This document shows, one piece after another, positions 19,454-28,302 of a stretch of DNA of 44,284 nucleotides. The translations under genes were made by a program, and so were the position numbers. How positions within the stretch are numbered: the stretch's first letter is position 1; the number at the start of each line of letters is the position of its first letter. The notes under the pieces were generated by a model. That model was not told the origin of the DNA, made no database searches, and saw only the letters and a list, made by a program, of their open reading frames with translations. This stretch comes from Streptococcus saliviloxodontae (lineage in GTDB: Bacteria > Bacillota > Bacilli > Lactobacillales > Streptococcaceae): positions 1 to 44,284 of the forward strand of contig NZ_JAFBEI010000021.1 in NCBI RefSeq assembly GCF_016908655.1. The letters are read 5' to 3'.

Positions 19454-19485
19454 AAACCCCTTCTTTCTACAAGACAATACCTTCT

Positions 19486-19494
19486 ATTATACCA
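19486..19494 (-). promoter_or_regulatory. Extended -10 promoter of folC
   Basis: TGG-TATAAT on the minus strand, 32 bases upstream of the folC start codon. There is no good -35. Confidence 0.6.
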
Positions 19495-19557
19495 TAAGCC
19501 TAATTGGCTCAACGACAGTGAGATTTCGCTAGCATTAGCAACAATCTTCTCTCTTAC

Positions 19558-21267
19558 TTATTCTATCAGCTCTATGTCATACAATCCTCGAACAGCATTA
19601 CAAGCAAAAAGACGATCGGCACGTCGTAGATCTTCTAAGTACAAGGTTTTTTCTACCACTTGCCCTTGTTCGATGAGTCGCTGACGGTAAAGACCAGCCA
19701 AACAACCATCTGATACCTTAGGAGTGAACCACTGCCCATCAATCTCTAGGATCAGATTGGCAACACTTGTCTCCTGTAAACGACCATCCTCAGCGAAAAA
19801 GATAACATCCTTAGCCATTGTAGGAATATGCGGTCGATAAGTCGTTTTAAAGGTTACAAAGGCTGATAAAGTGACATCACGTTCTTGCAATGCAACTGTT
19901 GTATAAGACTCAGGAAGATCCGTTAGAGGACTAGCATCAAATGACACCTTACCGTCTTTAGCCAACCTCATTCTGAGGCGATGTGGTGAGCTAGATAAAG
20001 TTGCAATGACTCTTTCCAACTCCAAGCTAAAGGCAGCTTCATCAAAACTATAGTTAAAATAAACAGCTGCCTCTCGTAAACGTCTCGTATGAGCTTCAGC
20101 TAAGTACAGCTTACCACCTGACACCTTACCTGTCGACATAAGCTCATAAACCGGCTGTTGACGATAAAGAACAGCTGATTTTTGCCGAGTCTCTTCAAAT
20201 TCTCCCTGCCATTGGCTATCCCAGGTAATACCGCCACCAACACCATAGTAGGCTTGGTCTCCTTGGACTTGCATCGTCCTGATAGGAACGTTAAAAATAG
20301 CTGAACCATTGGGAAGACATACCCCGATAGCCCCACAATAAACACCTCGTGGCAGGGTTTCTAAGGAATTAATAATAGCCATTGTTGCAATCTTTGGTGC
20401 CCCTGTGATCGATCCACAAGGATAGAGGGCATCAAAAACACTCAGTAAAGCATCCTCTTTCAAGGTACCCTTTATTGTTGACGTCATCTGCCACACTGTT
20501 GAAAACTGTTCAACCCGGCATAGGTCAACCACTTCAACAGAACCAATCTGACAGATTTTTCCCATATCATTACGCAGTAGATCAACAATCATCATGTTTT
20601 CAGCACGGTTTTTAGTATCTTGTGCTAACCAAGACTGCTTTGCCAAATCCTCACGATAAGTCAGACCTCGACTCGTCGTTCCTTTCATAGGACGGGTCTG
20701 CAAAGTCCTCCCTTCCTTCTTAAAGAAAAGCTCTGGACTGGCCGACAAAATAGCAACATCATCATGAGCAATATAGGCATTATACCCTGCTTGCTGCTCT
20801 ACCATCAATCGATTGTAAATTGCAAAACTATCAGCAGTAAGACTAGATTTAAGACGGATGGTATGGTTGACCTGATAGGTATTTCCCTGACGAATGTTAT
20901 CGTGTATCTGTCGAATCGCTTCCTCATAATGCTCTTTACTATCTAAATCTTCCCAGATTTCTGGCATCTCGACCGCCTCATAAGTCTGAGGGAATTCTTC
21001 CTCCCTGACACCATTGTGCACCGTAAAATAGGCTAGATACTCACCCGCCAAGGCATGGTCAGCGACAGCTAGTTTGTCATCAAAAGCCCTAGAAGCCTCG
21101 TAGGACAAATAACCTACAACATAATACCCTTTTTGTTGAAACTGTTCGACACGTTCCAAAATCCCTCTTACTTCAGACAACTCTTGCGCTTTTAACTCAT
21201 GAAGGGCTTCCTGAAAAATAAGACGTTTACCTAATTCTTTAAAATCAATAACCGTTTTCTTATGCAT
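19558..21267 (-). CDS. pabB: Fused aminodeoxychorismate synthase component I and lyase
   Basis: A 569-residue fusion that makes p-aminobenzoate for folate. Residues about 1-370 are the chorismate-binding PabB part (SASPELFFKKEGRTLQTRPMKGT, RNDMGKICQIGSV, CGSITGAPKI). Residues about 380-569 are a class IV aminotransferase (PabC, 4-amino-4-deoxychorismate lyase), with the typical ending RADRLFACNAVRGLYDIE. The glutamine amidotransferase PabA is not in the window. The ATG at 21267 has no Shine-Dalgarno; an extended -10 lies 6 bases upstream, so the mRNA may be leaderless. It lies between rarD and folC on the same strand. Confidence 0.93.
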   Translation of the reverse strand: MHKKTVIDFKELGKRLIFQEALHELKAQELSEVRGILERVEQFQQKGYYVVGYLSYEASRAFDDKLAVADHALAGEYLAYFTVHNGVREEEFPQTYEAVEMPEIWEDLDSKEHYEEAIRQIHDNIRQGNTYQVNHTIRLKSSLTADSFAIYNRLMVEQQAGYNAYIAHDDVAILSASPELFFKKEGRTLQTRPMKGTTSRGLTYREDLAKQSWLAQDTKNRAENMMIVDLLRNDMGKICQIGSVEVVDLCRVEQFSTVWQMTSTIKGTLKEDALLSVFDALYPCGSITGAPKIATMAIINSLETLPRGVYCGAIGVCLPNGSAIFNVPIRTMQVQGDQAYYGVGGGITWDSQWQGEFEETRQKSAVLYRQQPVYELMSTGKVSGGKLYLAEAHTRRLREAAVYFNYSFDEAAFSLELERVIATLSSSPHRLRMRLAKDGKVSFDASPLTDLPESYTTVALQERDVTLSAFVTFKTTYRPHIPTMAKDVIFFAEDGRLQETSVANLILEIDGQWFTPKVSDGCLAGLYRQRLIEQGQVVEKTLYLEDLRRADRLFACNAVRGLYDIELIE

Positions 21268-21273
21268 AAATCT

Positions 21274-21282
21274 AGTATAACA
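21274..21282 (-). promoter_or_regulatory. Extended -10 promoter implying a leaderless pabB mRNA
   Basis: TGT-TATACT on the minus strand ends 6 bases before the pabB ATG, which places the expected transcription start at or next to the A of the start codon. A TTTTGG-like -35 lies 17 bases upstream inside the rarD terminator hairpin. Confidence 0.5.
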
Positions 21283-21286
21283 AAAA

Positions 21287-21313
21287 GAAGCCTGAACCAA
21301 AAGTCCAGACCTC
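21287..21313 (-). terminator. Terminator after rarD
   Basis: GAGGTCTGGAC pairs with GTTCAGGCTTC over 11 bp, counting three G-U pairs, around a 5-base loop, and is followed by TTTTTG. It closes the hom-thrB-rarD group. Confidence 0.75.
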
Positions 21314-21328
21314 TAGGATACGAGTTAT

Positions 21329-22213
21329 CTATTTTCGTTGTCTCAACTCTACCACTTGACCCAAAATAAAAATTCCGATCGCTAGCCAAATGCAGACAAA
21401 ACCTTTTAATTCACCTATTGTAATGGTTTCTCCAAAAATAAAGATAGCAATCAATAGTTGAATGGTTGGATTGATGTATTGAATAAAACCAACTTGATTA
21501 AGTGGAGCGCGCTTGACCGCTTCAGCAAACAACAAAAGAGGAATCGCTGTGACAGCACCCGAAATAATCAATAGGAAGTTTTCATACAAACTATAATCTA
21601 GAAAACTTTCCTTGCTAAAAAAGATGAGATATACCAAAGCAAAAGGTGCAATGACTACCGCTTCTACGAGCATGGCAACATCACTAGATAGTTTAACGCC
21701 TTTTTTCACAAAACCATATAGACCAAAACTGATGGTTAAAATCAGTGAAATGACTGGTAAACTACCTGTATTGGCCACTAAAAGACCCACACCAGTCACG
21801 GCGATAAAGACTGAAATCCAGGTCCACATCGACAACTTTTCCTTAAGAAAAACTAAGGATAAGACTACCGAAAACAAGGGTAAGATATAATACCCCAAGC
21901 TTGCCTCGGTTGCCTGACCGTTACCGACCGCATAGATATAGACTAGCCAGTTTGTCGCAATCAGAACACTAGCTAATAGCATCATTGCGAGATTCTTACG
22001 ACTAGATATGAGGTCTGCTATCTCTGACTGATACTTATCCTTTTTTTTAGCCAATACCATATAAACTAACATGGTCACTAAGGTCCAAATAATACGATAA
22101 GAAAAGGTATTATAGGCATTGACATGGCTGAGTTGCTTCCAAAATAGAGATAAAAACCCCCACATTAAATAGGTGCCTAAGGCTAAAAGTAACCCTTTTT
22201 GTTTAGTCGACAA
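21329..22213 (-). CDS. rarD: RarD/EamA-family membrane transporter
   Basis: A 294-residue protein with about ten predicted membrane segments in two EamA repeats; [23 protein letters not shown] is the usual RarD start. The family is named after a chloramphenicol-sensitivity phenotype, and members are suspected metabolite exporters. The start is taken as the TTG at 22213, behind AGAAGGTG, which matches the length of relatives; earlier TTG and GTG codons exist. It overlaps the end of thrB by 11 bases, so it is likely coupled with threonine synthesis. Export of homoserine, threonine or a related amino acid is an inference. Confidence 0.85.
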   Translation of the reverse strand: MSTKQKGLLLALGTYLMWGFLSLFWKQLSHVNAYNTFSYRIIWTLVTMLVYMVLAKKKDKYQSEIADLISSRKNLAMMLLASVLIATNWLVYIYAVGNGQATEASLGYYILPLFSVVLSLVFLKEKLSMWTWISVFIAVTGVGLLVANTGSLPVISLILTISFGLYGFVKKGVKLSSDVAMLVEAVVIAPFALVYLIFFSKESFLDYSLYENFLLIISGAVTAIPLLLFAEAVKRAPLNQVGFIQYINPTIQLLIAIFIFGETITIGELKGFVCIWLAIGIFILGQVVELRQRK

Positions 22214-23069
22214 CTTGTACACCTTCTTTATCAACTTCTAATAAGAAGGTTTCTCCATCAAGATCCAAAGCATCAATTGCTGACTTGATATCATTTTCAA
22301 CAGATTTTGGAGCAAGGACCATAACTGTCGGACCAGCACCAGAAAGGTATGTTGCGTAGGCATTATTTTCTTGACCAATTGCCTTAATCCTTGCAAATTC
22401 CTTAACCAATTGCTGACGATATCGCTCATGGAAAAGATCTCCTTCAATCGCTTGGCCGGCTTTTTCCAAGTCTCCTGAGAAAAGCGCTGCGATTGCTACA
22501 TTAGCAATAGATGAAGCAGCTACAGCTTCTTTGTAAGAAAGCTCTGATGGCAACACGCCACGAGAATCAGATGTTTTCAACTCATAGTTAGGGATGAAAG
22601 CAATAAATGAACTTTCTGGGAAATCTGCAACAATACTATTGACCGTTTGATCAACATAGGACGACACCACTAAATTACCAAAAATTGCTGGCGCGACATT
22701 ATCTGGATGTCCTTCAATTTCTGTTGCGATAGTCAACTTATCTTCATCACTCAACTCCAGTTGGCCAAGCTGATTAGCCAATTCAATACCTGCCACAATT
22801 ACTGACGAAGAAGACCCTAAACCACGTGCGAGCGGAATGTCAGAGACCATTTTCAGACGGTGGGGTGTCAGATCGCTCTTTACTTTAAGAGCAACAGATA
22901 ACAAGAGATTATTTTCATCATTTGGGATATCATCTCCAAGATCATGATCCACAAACCAAGTATCGCTAGCTTCTAAAACGTCAATAATCAAGTATTTTGA
23001 CAAAGCAACACCTACAGAATCAAATCCTGGTCCGATATTCGCTGAAGTTGCTGGAACAATAATTTTCAT
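22203..23069 (-). CDS. thrB: Homoserine kinase
   Basis: A 288-residue GHMP kinase that phosphorylates homoserine before threonine synthase. It starts with [20 protein letters not shown], the expected N-terminus, and has the ATP loop [15 protein letters not shown] and the C-terminal [12 protein letters not shown]. The open frame extends 46 codons further up, but that part crosses the intergenic hairpin and is not family-like. The Shine-Dalgarno before this ATG is poor. hom is upstream and thrC is not in the window. Confidence 0.95.
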   Translation of the reverse strand: MKIIVPATSANIGPGFDSVGVALSKYLIIDVLEASDTWFVDHDLGDDIPNDENNLLLSVALKVKSDLTPHRLKMVSDIPLARGLGSSSSVIVAGIELANQLGQLELSDEDKLTIATEIEGHPDNVAPAIFGNLVVSSYVDQTVNSIVADFPESSFIAFIPNYELKTSDSRGVLPSELSYKEAVAASSIANVAIAALFSGDLEKAGQAIEGDLFHERYRQQLVKEFARIKAIGQENNAYATYLSGAGPTVMVLAPKSVENDIKSAIDALDLDGETFLLEVDKEGVQVVD

Positions 23070-23345
23070 AAGTACTAAGAGGAAAGCTAGTAAAGACTCT
23101 CCTACATCTCCTTTTCTATGTAACATAAGAGAGGTTGGGAAAACTTCCCAGCCTCTCACGCTTGCAATTTTGCTGGTAGAAGGTAATTGTAAAGTGACCT
23201 TTATCACTACAATTAGCCATACTTTGTCGCATAAAACCTGCTACTAAAAGCTAACAATAAAATCAACTGTAATCTAGAGATAACCCCTATACCTAAGTCT
23301 TTATCTCTTATTTACAATAAGATCATCCCAATCAAAGAAAGCTGT
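23070..23345 (-). other. hom-thrB intergenic region with strong hairpin
   Basis: This 276-base gap has no gene. The main structure is at 23129-23157: GAGAGGTTGGGAA pairs with TTCCCAGCCTCTC over 13 bp around a 3-base loop. The T-run on the minus strand is imperfect (TTATGTT), so it may attenuate hom transcripts before thrB instead of ending all of them. AAAGGAG and AGGAG occur downstream of it but too far from the thrB ATG to serve it. Confidence 0.6.
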
Positions 23346-24632
23346 CTAGTTTCCCAACACCTTCAAAGTATTTACAATCGTGAAATCTTCAACAGCATTG
23401 AGTTTAGCTGTAACAGCCTCCAATTGTGTTTTTGAAAGAGAATGTGTGATGATGACAATACGTGCAGTTGTTCCGTTAGCTTTTTGTTGAAGAACTTGCT
23501 CAAATGAGATATCCTCTGAGTTGAAGATCTCTGCTAAACGAAGAATTTTACCTTTTTCATCTGCTGTATCGATTGCAAAATAGTAGTTACTTTTCACATC
23601 TTCTGCATTTGCCAATTGTGTTGGACGACTAAATTCGTTGAACAATTTACCAACATTTCCATCTGTCACACGACGAGCAATACGCACAATATCAGCAGTA
23701 ACAGAAGTTGCAGTTGGTTTTTGACCTGCTCCAGGACCATAGTACATTGATTCACCGATACCAATCGACTCTACAAACACAGCATTCATAACATCATTGA
23801 CGCTAGCTAGTGGGTGATCTTTTGGTAGGAAGGTTGGAGAAACCTCAGCTGAGATACCTGACTCAACTTCACGAATATCTCCGACTAGTTTGATAACGTA
23901 ACCTAATTCTTGAGCGACAGCAACGTCTTCTGGTGTGATAGTCGTGATCCCTTTGTGAGCAACATCTTCAAAATCAATAGTCATTCCAAATCCAAACTGA
24001 CTGAGGATAACTGCTTTATAGGCAGCATCAATACCTTCTACGTCATTTGTTGGATCACTTTCAGCATAACCAAGTTCTTGCGCTTTTTGAAGTGCTGCTT
24101 CATAAGTCCAGCCTTCGTCAACCATTTTGGTCATCATGAAGTTCGATGTTCCGTTAAGCACACCCAAAATACGAGTTACTTTATCAGATGTCAATGAGTT
24201 CGCTAGCGTACGTAAAATCGGGATACCACCAGCAACTGCTGCCTCATAATAGAAAGCCACACCTTTATCTTGAGCAAGGCTAATTAACTCTTTTCCGTGA
24301 ACCGCAATCAAGTCCTTATTGGCAGATACCACGTGTTTACCTGCCTCCAAAGCGCGTGTGATAAAGGTCTTAGCTGGCTCGATACGTCCCATCAATTCAA
24401 CAACGATTGAAATGTCATTATCTGTTAGAATTTCATCAATTGCTGTAACAAAGTTATAATCGTGGCCTGCCGCAACAAGACGATTTTTTTCATCATCATC
24501 TTTAACCAAGACCTTGGCAATCTCAAGATCAGTACCTGCTGCTGCGACAATCTTGTCTCCATTTTCCTTGAGCAAGAACGGGATACCACTTGCAACGGTA
24601 CCAAAACCTAGTAAACCAATTTTAATAGACAT
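23346..24632 (-). CDS. hom: Homoserine dehydrogenase
   Basis: A 428-residue NAD(P)-dependent enzyme that reduces aspartate semialdehyde to homoserine, the branch point to threonine and methionine. [11 protein letters not shown] forms the Rossmann loop near residue 5. The catalytic part includes [14 protein letters not shown], the Lys/Glu-rich [17 protein letters not shown] motif and [17 protein letters not shown]. An ACT regulatory domain covers about 350-428. AAAGGAG stands 6 bases before the ATG at 24632, preferred over an ATG eight codons earlier. Confidence 0.96.
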   Translation of the reverse strand: MSIKIGLLGFGTVASGIPFLLKENGDKIVAAAGTDLEIAKVLVKDDDEKNRLVAAGHDYNFVTAIDEILTDNDISIVVELMGRIEPAKTFITRALEAGKHVVSANKDLIAVHGKELISLAQDKGVAFYYEAAVAGGIPILRTLANSLTSDKVTRILGVLNGTSNFMMTKMVDEGWTYEAALQKAQELGYAESDPTNDVEGIDAAYKAVILSQFGFGMTIDFEDVAHKGITTITPEDVAVAQELGYVIKLVGDIREVESGISAEVSPTFLPKDHPLASVNDVMNAVFVESIGIGESMYYGPGAGQKPTATSVTADIVRIARRVTDGNVGKLFNEFSRPTQLANAEDVKSNYYFAIDTADEKGKILRLAEIFNSEDISFEQVLQQKANGTTARIVIITHSLSKTQLEAVTAKLNAVEDFTIVNTLKVLGN

Positions 24633-24670
24633 GAAATTCTCCTTTGTAAGATACAATGATATTTCTTAAC

Positions 24671-24679
24671 ATTATACCA
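24671..24679 (-). promoter_or_regulatory. Extended -10 promoter of hom
   Basis: TGG-TATAAT on the minus strand, 38 bases before the hom start codon; the -35 (TGTAAA) is weak. Confidence 0.55.
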
Positions 24680-24720
24680 AAATATTATCTGAATTTACAG
24701 AAAAAAATAATTTTTATTTG

Positions 24721-24729
24721 TGCTATAAT
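24721..24729 (+). promoter_or_regulatory. Extended -10 promoter of the polysaccharide deacetylase gene
   Basis: TGC-TATAAT on the plus strand, 28 bases before the start codon. GGAGG lies 6 bases before that ATG. Confidence 0.65.
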
Positions 24730-24757
24730 AGAGCAGTAATACCATCAGGAGGTCTCC

Positions 24758-25666
24758 ATGCTCAAATCTAAGAAAAATAAACTGTTAATAGTATTAAATT
24801 GTCTGTTAGCAATCGCCATTGTCATTTGCCTTACAGTCGCAGGCAATATCTACCTAAAAAAAACAAAAAACACGACGTCAAATACATCGACATCAGTAAC
24901 TACAAGTTCAAACTCAAGCCAAAGTCAAAGTTCCTCTTCTCAGAGTGATAGTCAACAGGTGGAATGGGTTAAACAAGTAGATACCATCAAATTTCCTATA
25001 TTGATGTATCACGCCATTCATGTCATGGCTCCCGAGGAGTCACAAAATGCAAATCTCATCATTGACCCAACAAATTTTGAGAGTCAAATCAAAGCTATGG
25101 TTGAGGCTGGTTACTATTTCCTAACCCCTGAAGAGGCCTATAAGGTTCTTACAGAAAATGTACTCCCCAACGGGAATGACAAGATAGTTTGGCTAACATT
25201 TGATGACAGTCTTTGGGATTTTTATAGCAATGCTTACCCTATCATGAAAAAATACCAAGTCAAAGCCACCAGCTTTGCTATTACAGGCTATGTCCAAGAT
25301 AGTACCAAAGGCTACTATACTCCTGAGCAAATGTTAGAAATGCAGTCTAATGGAATGTCCATAGAAAGCCACACGGTCACACACCCAGACTTAGAAGTAT
25401 CTAGTACTGACACGCAAAGATCTGAAATTAGCCAATCCGACGATTACCTTCAAACAACTCTCAATAAGGATGTCATGGCAATCGCCTATCCAGCGGGTCG
25501 CTACTCTGACACAACCCTGTCTCTAGCATCTAACAACTACTCGCTAGGCGTTACAACTAACGAAGGTTTAGCCAGTAAAGACGATGGGCTACTTAGCCTA
25601 AATCGTGTTCGGATGTTACCGACCACTACTGCAGACAGCCTTCTTCAAGAAATAACTACTAACTAG
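24758..25666 (+). CDS. Membrane-anchored polysaccharide deacetylase
   Basis: A 302-residue cell-surface enzyme. Residues about 8-29 form a signal anchor, residues about 36-68 are a Ser/Thr/Gln-rich linker, and the NodB-homology fold follows. The metal site is visible as TFDD (residues 147-150) and SHTVTH (His205 and His209), and the third motif is AYPAGRYSD. The usual Gly after TFDD is Ser here. It should deacetylate an N-acetylated glycan at the surface, perhaps peptidoglycan or an exopolysaccharide; PgdA-like lysozyme resistance is possible but not shown. It is a monocistronic gene divergent from hom, with a strong terminator. Confidence 0.88.
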   Translation: MLKSKKNKLLIVLNCLLAIAIVICLTVAGNIYLKKTKNTTSNTSTSVTTSSNSSQSQSSSSQSDSQQVEWVKQVDTIKFPILMYHAIHVMAPEESQNANLIIDPTNFESQIKAMVEAGYYFLTPEEAYKVLTENVLPNGNDKIVWLTFDDSLWDFYSNAYPIMKKYQVKATSFAITGYVQDSTKGYYTPEQMLEMQSNGMSIESHTVTHPDLEVSSTDTQRSEISQSDDYLQTTLNKDVMAIAYPAGRYSDTTLSLASNNYSLGVTTNEGLASKDDGLLSLNRVRMLPTTTADSLLQEITTN

Positions 25667-25688
25667 ATTTTTTCAAACTAAGCCACCA

Positions 25689-25731
25689 AACCAAGATAGC
25701 TCTAAGCTGATTACTTAGAGCTATCTTGGTT
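25689..25731. terminator. Bidirectional 18-bp terminator
   Basis: A perfect 18-bp stem (AACCAAGATAGCTCTAAG with its complement) and a 7-base loop, with T-rich flanks. It ends the deacetylase transcript and overlaps the last codons of the convergent small membrane protein gene. Confidence 0.92.
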
Positions 25732-25917
25732 TTTGCTTATTTTCTTCCAATAATAGATGAGGTAGCTGATGTTAATCACTAACAAGACTCCCCATAGACT
25801 AGCCATTACAATATTGCCTCGCATAATGCCACGTATCATACCAATGAAATAAAGTGTAATAAAGATGAAAGAGGAAAGGTATTGATAGGACAATGAACTT
25901 GATGGTTTTTGTGACAA
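25711..25917 (-). CDS. Small two-helix membrane protein of unknown function
   Basis: A 68-residue hypothetical protein with two hydrophobic segments (about 13-32 and 37-55), a basic tail and no recognised domain. The start is TTG behind GTGAGGT at about 8 bases. The last five codons and the stop lie inside the downstream terminator hairpin, which is odd but workable. It may be co-transcribed with the acyl-CoA-dehydrogenase-like gene, 55 bases upstream. Being hydrophobic with a plausible ribosome site, it is probably real, but the evidence is modest. Confidence 0.55.
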   Translation of the reverse strand: MSQKPSSSLSYQYLSSFIFITLYFIGMIRGIMRGNIVMASLWGVLLVINISYLIYYWKKISKNQDSSK

Positions 25918-25972
25918 AAGATTAACCTCACTTTAGAATTTAGTCAATCTTATCATGAAAGAGCCACCTTGT

Positions 25973-27049
25973 CTAGGCGATTTCAGCTAAAATATGACGT
26001 AATTGGACAGCACTTGGGGATACAATTGGAAGAAAGGCACCTTCATTCCAGCGACGTGTGAAACTAGAACTTGAGTGTTTAAAGTAAGCTCTACCGCCAC
26101 CTGCTTGAAGTTCAAGCAATAAAGCACTAGCAACAACATCAACAATGTCTATGCGCAACTGGAACAGTTCTTTAGGATTTTCAATAAAGTAACCGTCAGT
26201 CTGCAAACCTTTATAGAGAGGTTGACGGATAGCTTCCAACTGCTGTTTTGTCGCCTGCCACTCACCTTCTAGGACAGAACGGCTGCTATTAAGCGATTGC
26301 TCAACTTCATCAAGCGAACGCTCTGCCAAACCAAAAGCCAAACCAAACTGATAACCTAAGAATTCTGGTCTAATATCAGCCAAGAATTCAGTACCATTTT
26401 CAGATAGAACCCAGCGATCATCTAATTCCACATCATTAAAGGTCAAAGTTGCTGTATTGCCCCCTTGTAAAGACACAAATTCAAGATCTTTAGAGCGTTT
26501 CAAACCTTCAGCAGTAGATGGAATGACAAGAGCCACAGGATTTTTACTATTATCTTGGTAACCAGCTACAAAACTAGCTGTAAAATAATCTGAACGAAGA
26601 TTAGTTACCCAAGGTAAACGACCTCTGAGATAACGTTTACCATCTCTTTCAAAAATCGTAACATTGAGCTCTTCAATCTGAGAAAGAAATTTAGTGGCGT
26701 TTGATAACCCTGTTCCTGCAGACAATCGTCCTGTTACCAAATCATCCAACCAATTATCGATCAGATAGTCATTCTCACTCGCCAATACCGTTTCAATAAA
26801 GGTTCTTTGTCCCCATCCAATAAAAGAGGCAGTCAATGAATAGCGAGCTAATTCTGACAAGGAATCAACAACCTTGGTCTTGTCAGCCCCATCTCCTCCA
26901 AGAGATTCTGGTAAACCGATTTTGAAGATACCTTCAGCAGCAATCTTCTCCAATAGTTGGTCAGCTATCTCACCAGATTCTTGGTCGATAACCTGAGCGT
27001 TTTCTTCTAACCACTCTACAAACTCTTTTGATAAATAGCCCATAGGCAT
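25973..27049 (-). CDS. Acyl-CoA-dehydrogenase-like flavoprotein
   Basis: A 358-residue protein with the acyl-CoA dehydrogenase layout: an N-terminal helical domain (AAEGIFKIGLPESLGGDGADKT is the usual active-site-lid region), a middle beta domain and a C-terminal four-helix part. It is shorter than true acyl-CoA dehydrogenases, and the conserved C-terminal glutamate base cannot be placed by eye. Streptococci lack beta-oxidation, so a role as a flavin-dependent oxidoreductase or monooxygenase of the DszC/SfnB kind is more likely. It lies 13 bases after the AhpD-like gene and probably works with it. Substrate unknown. Confidence 0.7.
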   Translation of the reverse strand: MPMGYLSKEFVEWLEENAQVIDQESGEIADQLLEKIAAEGIFKIGLPESLGGDGADKTKVVDSLSELARYSLTASFIGWGQRTFIETVLASENDYLIDNWLDDLVTGRLSAGTGLSNATKFLSQIEELNVTIFERDGKRYLRGRLPWVTNLRSDYFTASFVAGYQDNSKNPVALVIPSTAEGLKRSKDLEFVSLQGGNTATLTFNDVELDDRWVLSENGTEFLADIRPEFLGYQFGLAFGLAERSLDEVEQSLNSSRSVLEGEWQATKQQLEAIRQPLYKGLQTDGYFIENPKELFQLRIDIVDVVASALLLELQAGGGRAYFKHSSSSFTRRWNEGAFLPIVSPSAVQLRHILAEIA

Positions 27050-27062
27050 CTCCTTTGCTTCT

Positions 27063-27614
27063 TTATTTAGCGTATTGTTTCAATTCGTCATTAATCGGTG
27101 TGCTTGCTAGGTTGTTAGCGTAGTTGCAAAGCGTTGCCAAGCTAACACCAAGGACAACATCAAGGGCATTTTGTTGTGTGTAACCCGCTTCAAGAAAATC
27201 TGCCAAAGCTTCGTCTCCAACACGACCTTTAGTATTCATAACAGCAATGGTAAATTTAGCTAAAGTATCTAATTTTGGATCATCATCAATCGGTGTTGCA
27301 TTTCGTAGAGCTTCTAGAAGATTAGGAGCCATTTGAATCTGTTTAATTGAAAAAGCTGTATGTCCTGCAACACAGAAAGCACAATCATTTGTGACAGCGG
27401 CTGTTATCTGAACAACCTCACGTTCTGTAGGTGTCAATGAGTTACGACGGTTGATAGCACCCACTGTGCGATAGGTTTCAAGTGCTGTTGGCGCATTTGC
27501 AAGCAAACCAATCAAGTTCGGAATGTAACCACCATTATCTTCTTTAACGGTACGAAGAACATCTTTCACTTCTTCTGGTGCTGTTTCGATAGTATGAATT
27601 GTAAATTGTGACAT
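27063..27614 (-). CDS. AhpD / carboxymuconolactone-decarboxylase-like protein
   Basis: A 183-residue alpha-helical protein. The redox motif NDCAFCVAGHTAF has Cys78, Cys81 and His85, the arrangement of AhpD-type alkylhydroperoxidases, preceded by a TEREVVQITAAV helix. It should act as a thiol peroxidase or reductase in the cytosol. GAGGTGAAAC precedes the ATG. It forms a two-gene unit with the acyl-CoA-dehydrogenase-like flavoprotein, and a 24-base palindrome lies upstream, suggesting control by a dimeric regulator that senses a toxic substrate or oxidant. Confidence 0.82.
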   Translation of the reverse strand: MSQFTIHTIETAPEEVKDVLRTVKEDNGGYIPNLIGLLANAPTALETYRTVGAINRRNSLTPTEREVVQITAAVTNDCAFCVAGHTAFSIKQIQMAPNLLEALRNATPIDDDPKLDTLAKFTIAVMNTKGRVGDEALADFLEAGYTQQNALDVVLGVSLATLCNYANNLASTPINDELKQYAK

Positions 27615-27679
27615 TGTTTCACCTCATCTAATTGATTGATACTATCTTAACACGCCACTAGAAGCTTGCATAATCTAAA

Positions 27680-27703
27680 TTTCTTATAGCCCACTATAAG
27701 AAA
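27680..27703. promoter_or_regulatory. Perfect palindromic operator upstream of the AhpD-like gene
   Basis: TTTCTTATAG and CTATAAGAAA form 10-bp inverted repeats around CCCA, centred about 78 bases before the start codon. GGCTATAA also recurs 23 bases further upstream (minus strand). The spacing suits a LysR-type or other dimeric activator; the regulator is not in the window. Confidence 0.55.
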
Positions 27704-27868
27704 AATTTATAGCCAATAACTCAAGTGAACTGCCTATCTGATAACTAGCAAAAACGATTGCCTGCAGAGAAGGTCTTGATGGACAACTAGCAAAAAGAGA
27801 ACCCATCTGATTCTCTCTCGCTGCTGATTATAAGTCAACCCACTATAGTTGACAAAGAGTCAATATTG
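27704..27868. other. Intergenic region downstream of the yjdF gene
   Basis: No gene. It contains a terminator (27796-27816, listed) and a second small hairpin TCAAC/GTTGA near 27836-27853 close to the stop codon of the YjdF-family gene. Confidence 0.4.
27796..27816 (-). terminator. Terminator downstream of the yjdF-family gene
   Basis: AGAGAA pairs with TTCTCT around a 9-base loop and is followed by a T-run on the minus strand. The stem is short, so the efficiency may be moderate. Confidence 0.55.
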
Positions 27869-28294
27869 TTAGTGTCCTTTTCTTTTCTCCATGCGTTTTT
27901 CTTTCTTTAACTGAAATTGACGCTCTTTCATTTCTTCTTTATACTTTTTTCTATGTGCTCTTTTTTCTTTCTTTATCAATTCATGAACCTTGGATAATTC
28001 CATTTGTGCTTTAGTAGATACTACCGGCTTGTTTTTTGCTTTATTTATCTCCCTTTGCATTCTTTTGGGATTGATTTTTTTATCTTTTGGTACTGATTTT
28101 ATCGCAGAAGACGACACTACAATCTTATTATTTTCATCTATAAGACGAGGCAATTTTTCATAAATAAATTCAAAAATCTCAAAATCTTTAGGTTCACTAC
28201 CAAATAGATGTTTAATAACTTTATAATGATTATTATCCATATATTCAATTAAGCCATACCAAAAAGCGTTCTCAAAAAAAACAGTTAATTTCAT
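27869..28294 (-). CDS. yjdF: YjdF-family protein (DUF2992)
   Basis: A 141-residue protein of unknown biochemical role. The N-terminal part MKLTVFFENAFWYGLIEY and LFGSEPKDFEIFEFI, the middle NPKRMQREI and the STKAQMEL stretch match the YjdF family. The C-terminus (about 100-141) is a very basic Lys/Glu/Arg-rich helix. In other Firmicutes yjdF genes are often controlled by the yjdF riboswitch that binds azaaromatic compounds; here a hydrolase fragment lies 8 bases upstream and no such leader could be recognised. AGGAAAG precedes the ATG. Confidence 0.78.
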   Translation of the reverse strand: MKLTVFFENAFWYGLIEYMDNNHYKVIKHLFGSEPKDFEIFEFIYEKLPRLIDENNKIVVSSSAIKSVPKDKKINPKRMQREINKAKNKPVVSTKAQMELSKVHELIKKEKRAHRKKYKEEMKERQFQLKKEKRMEKRKGH

Positions 28295-28302
28295 AATCTT
28301 TC

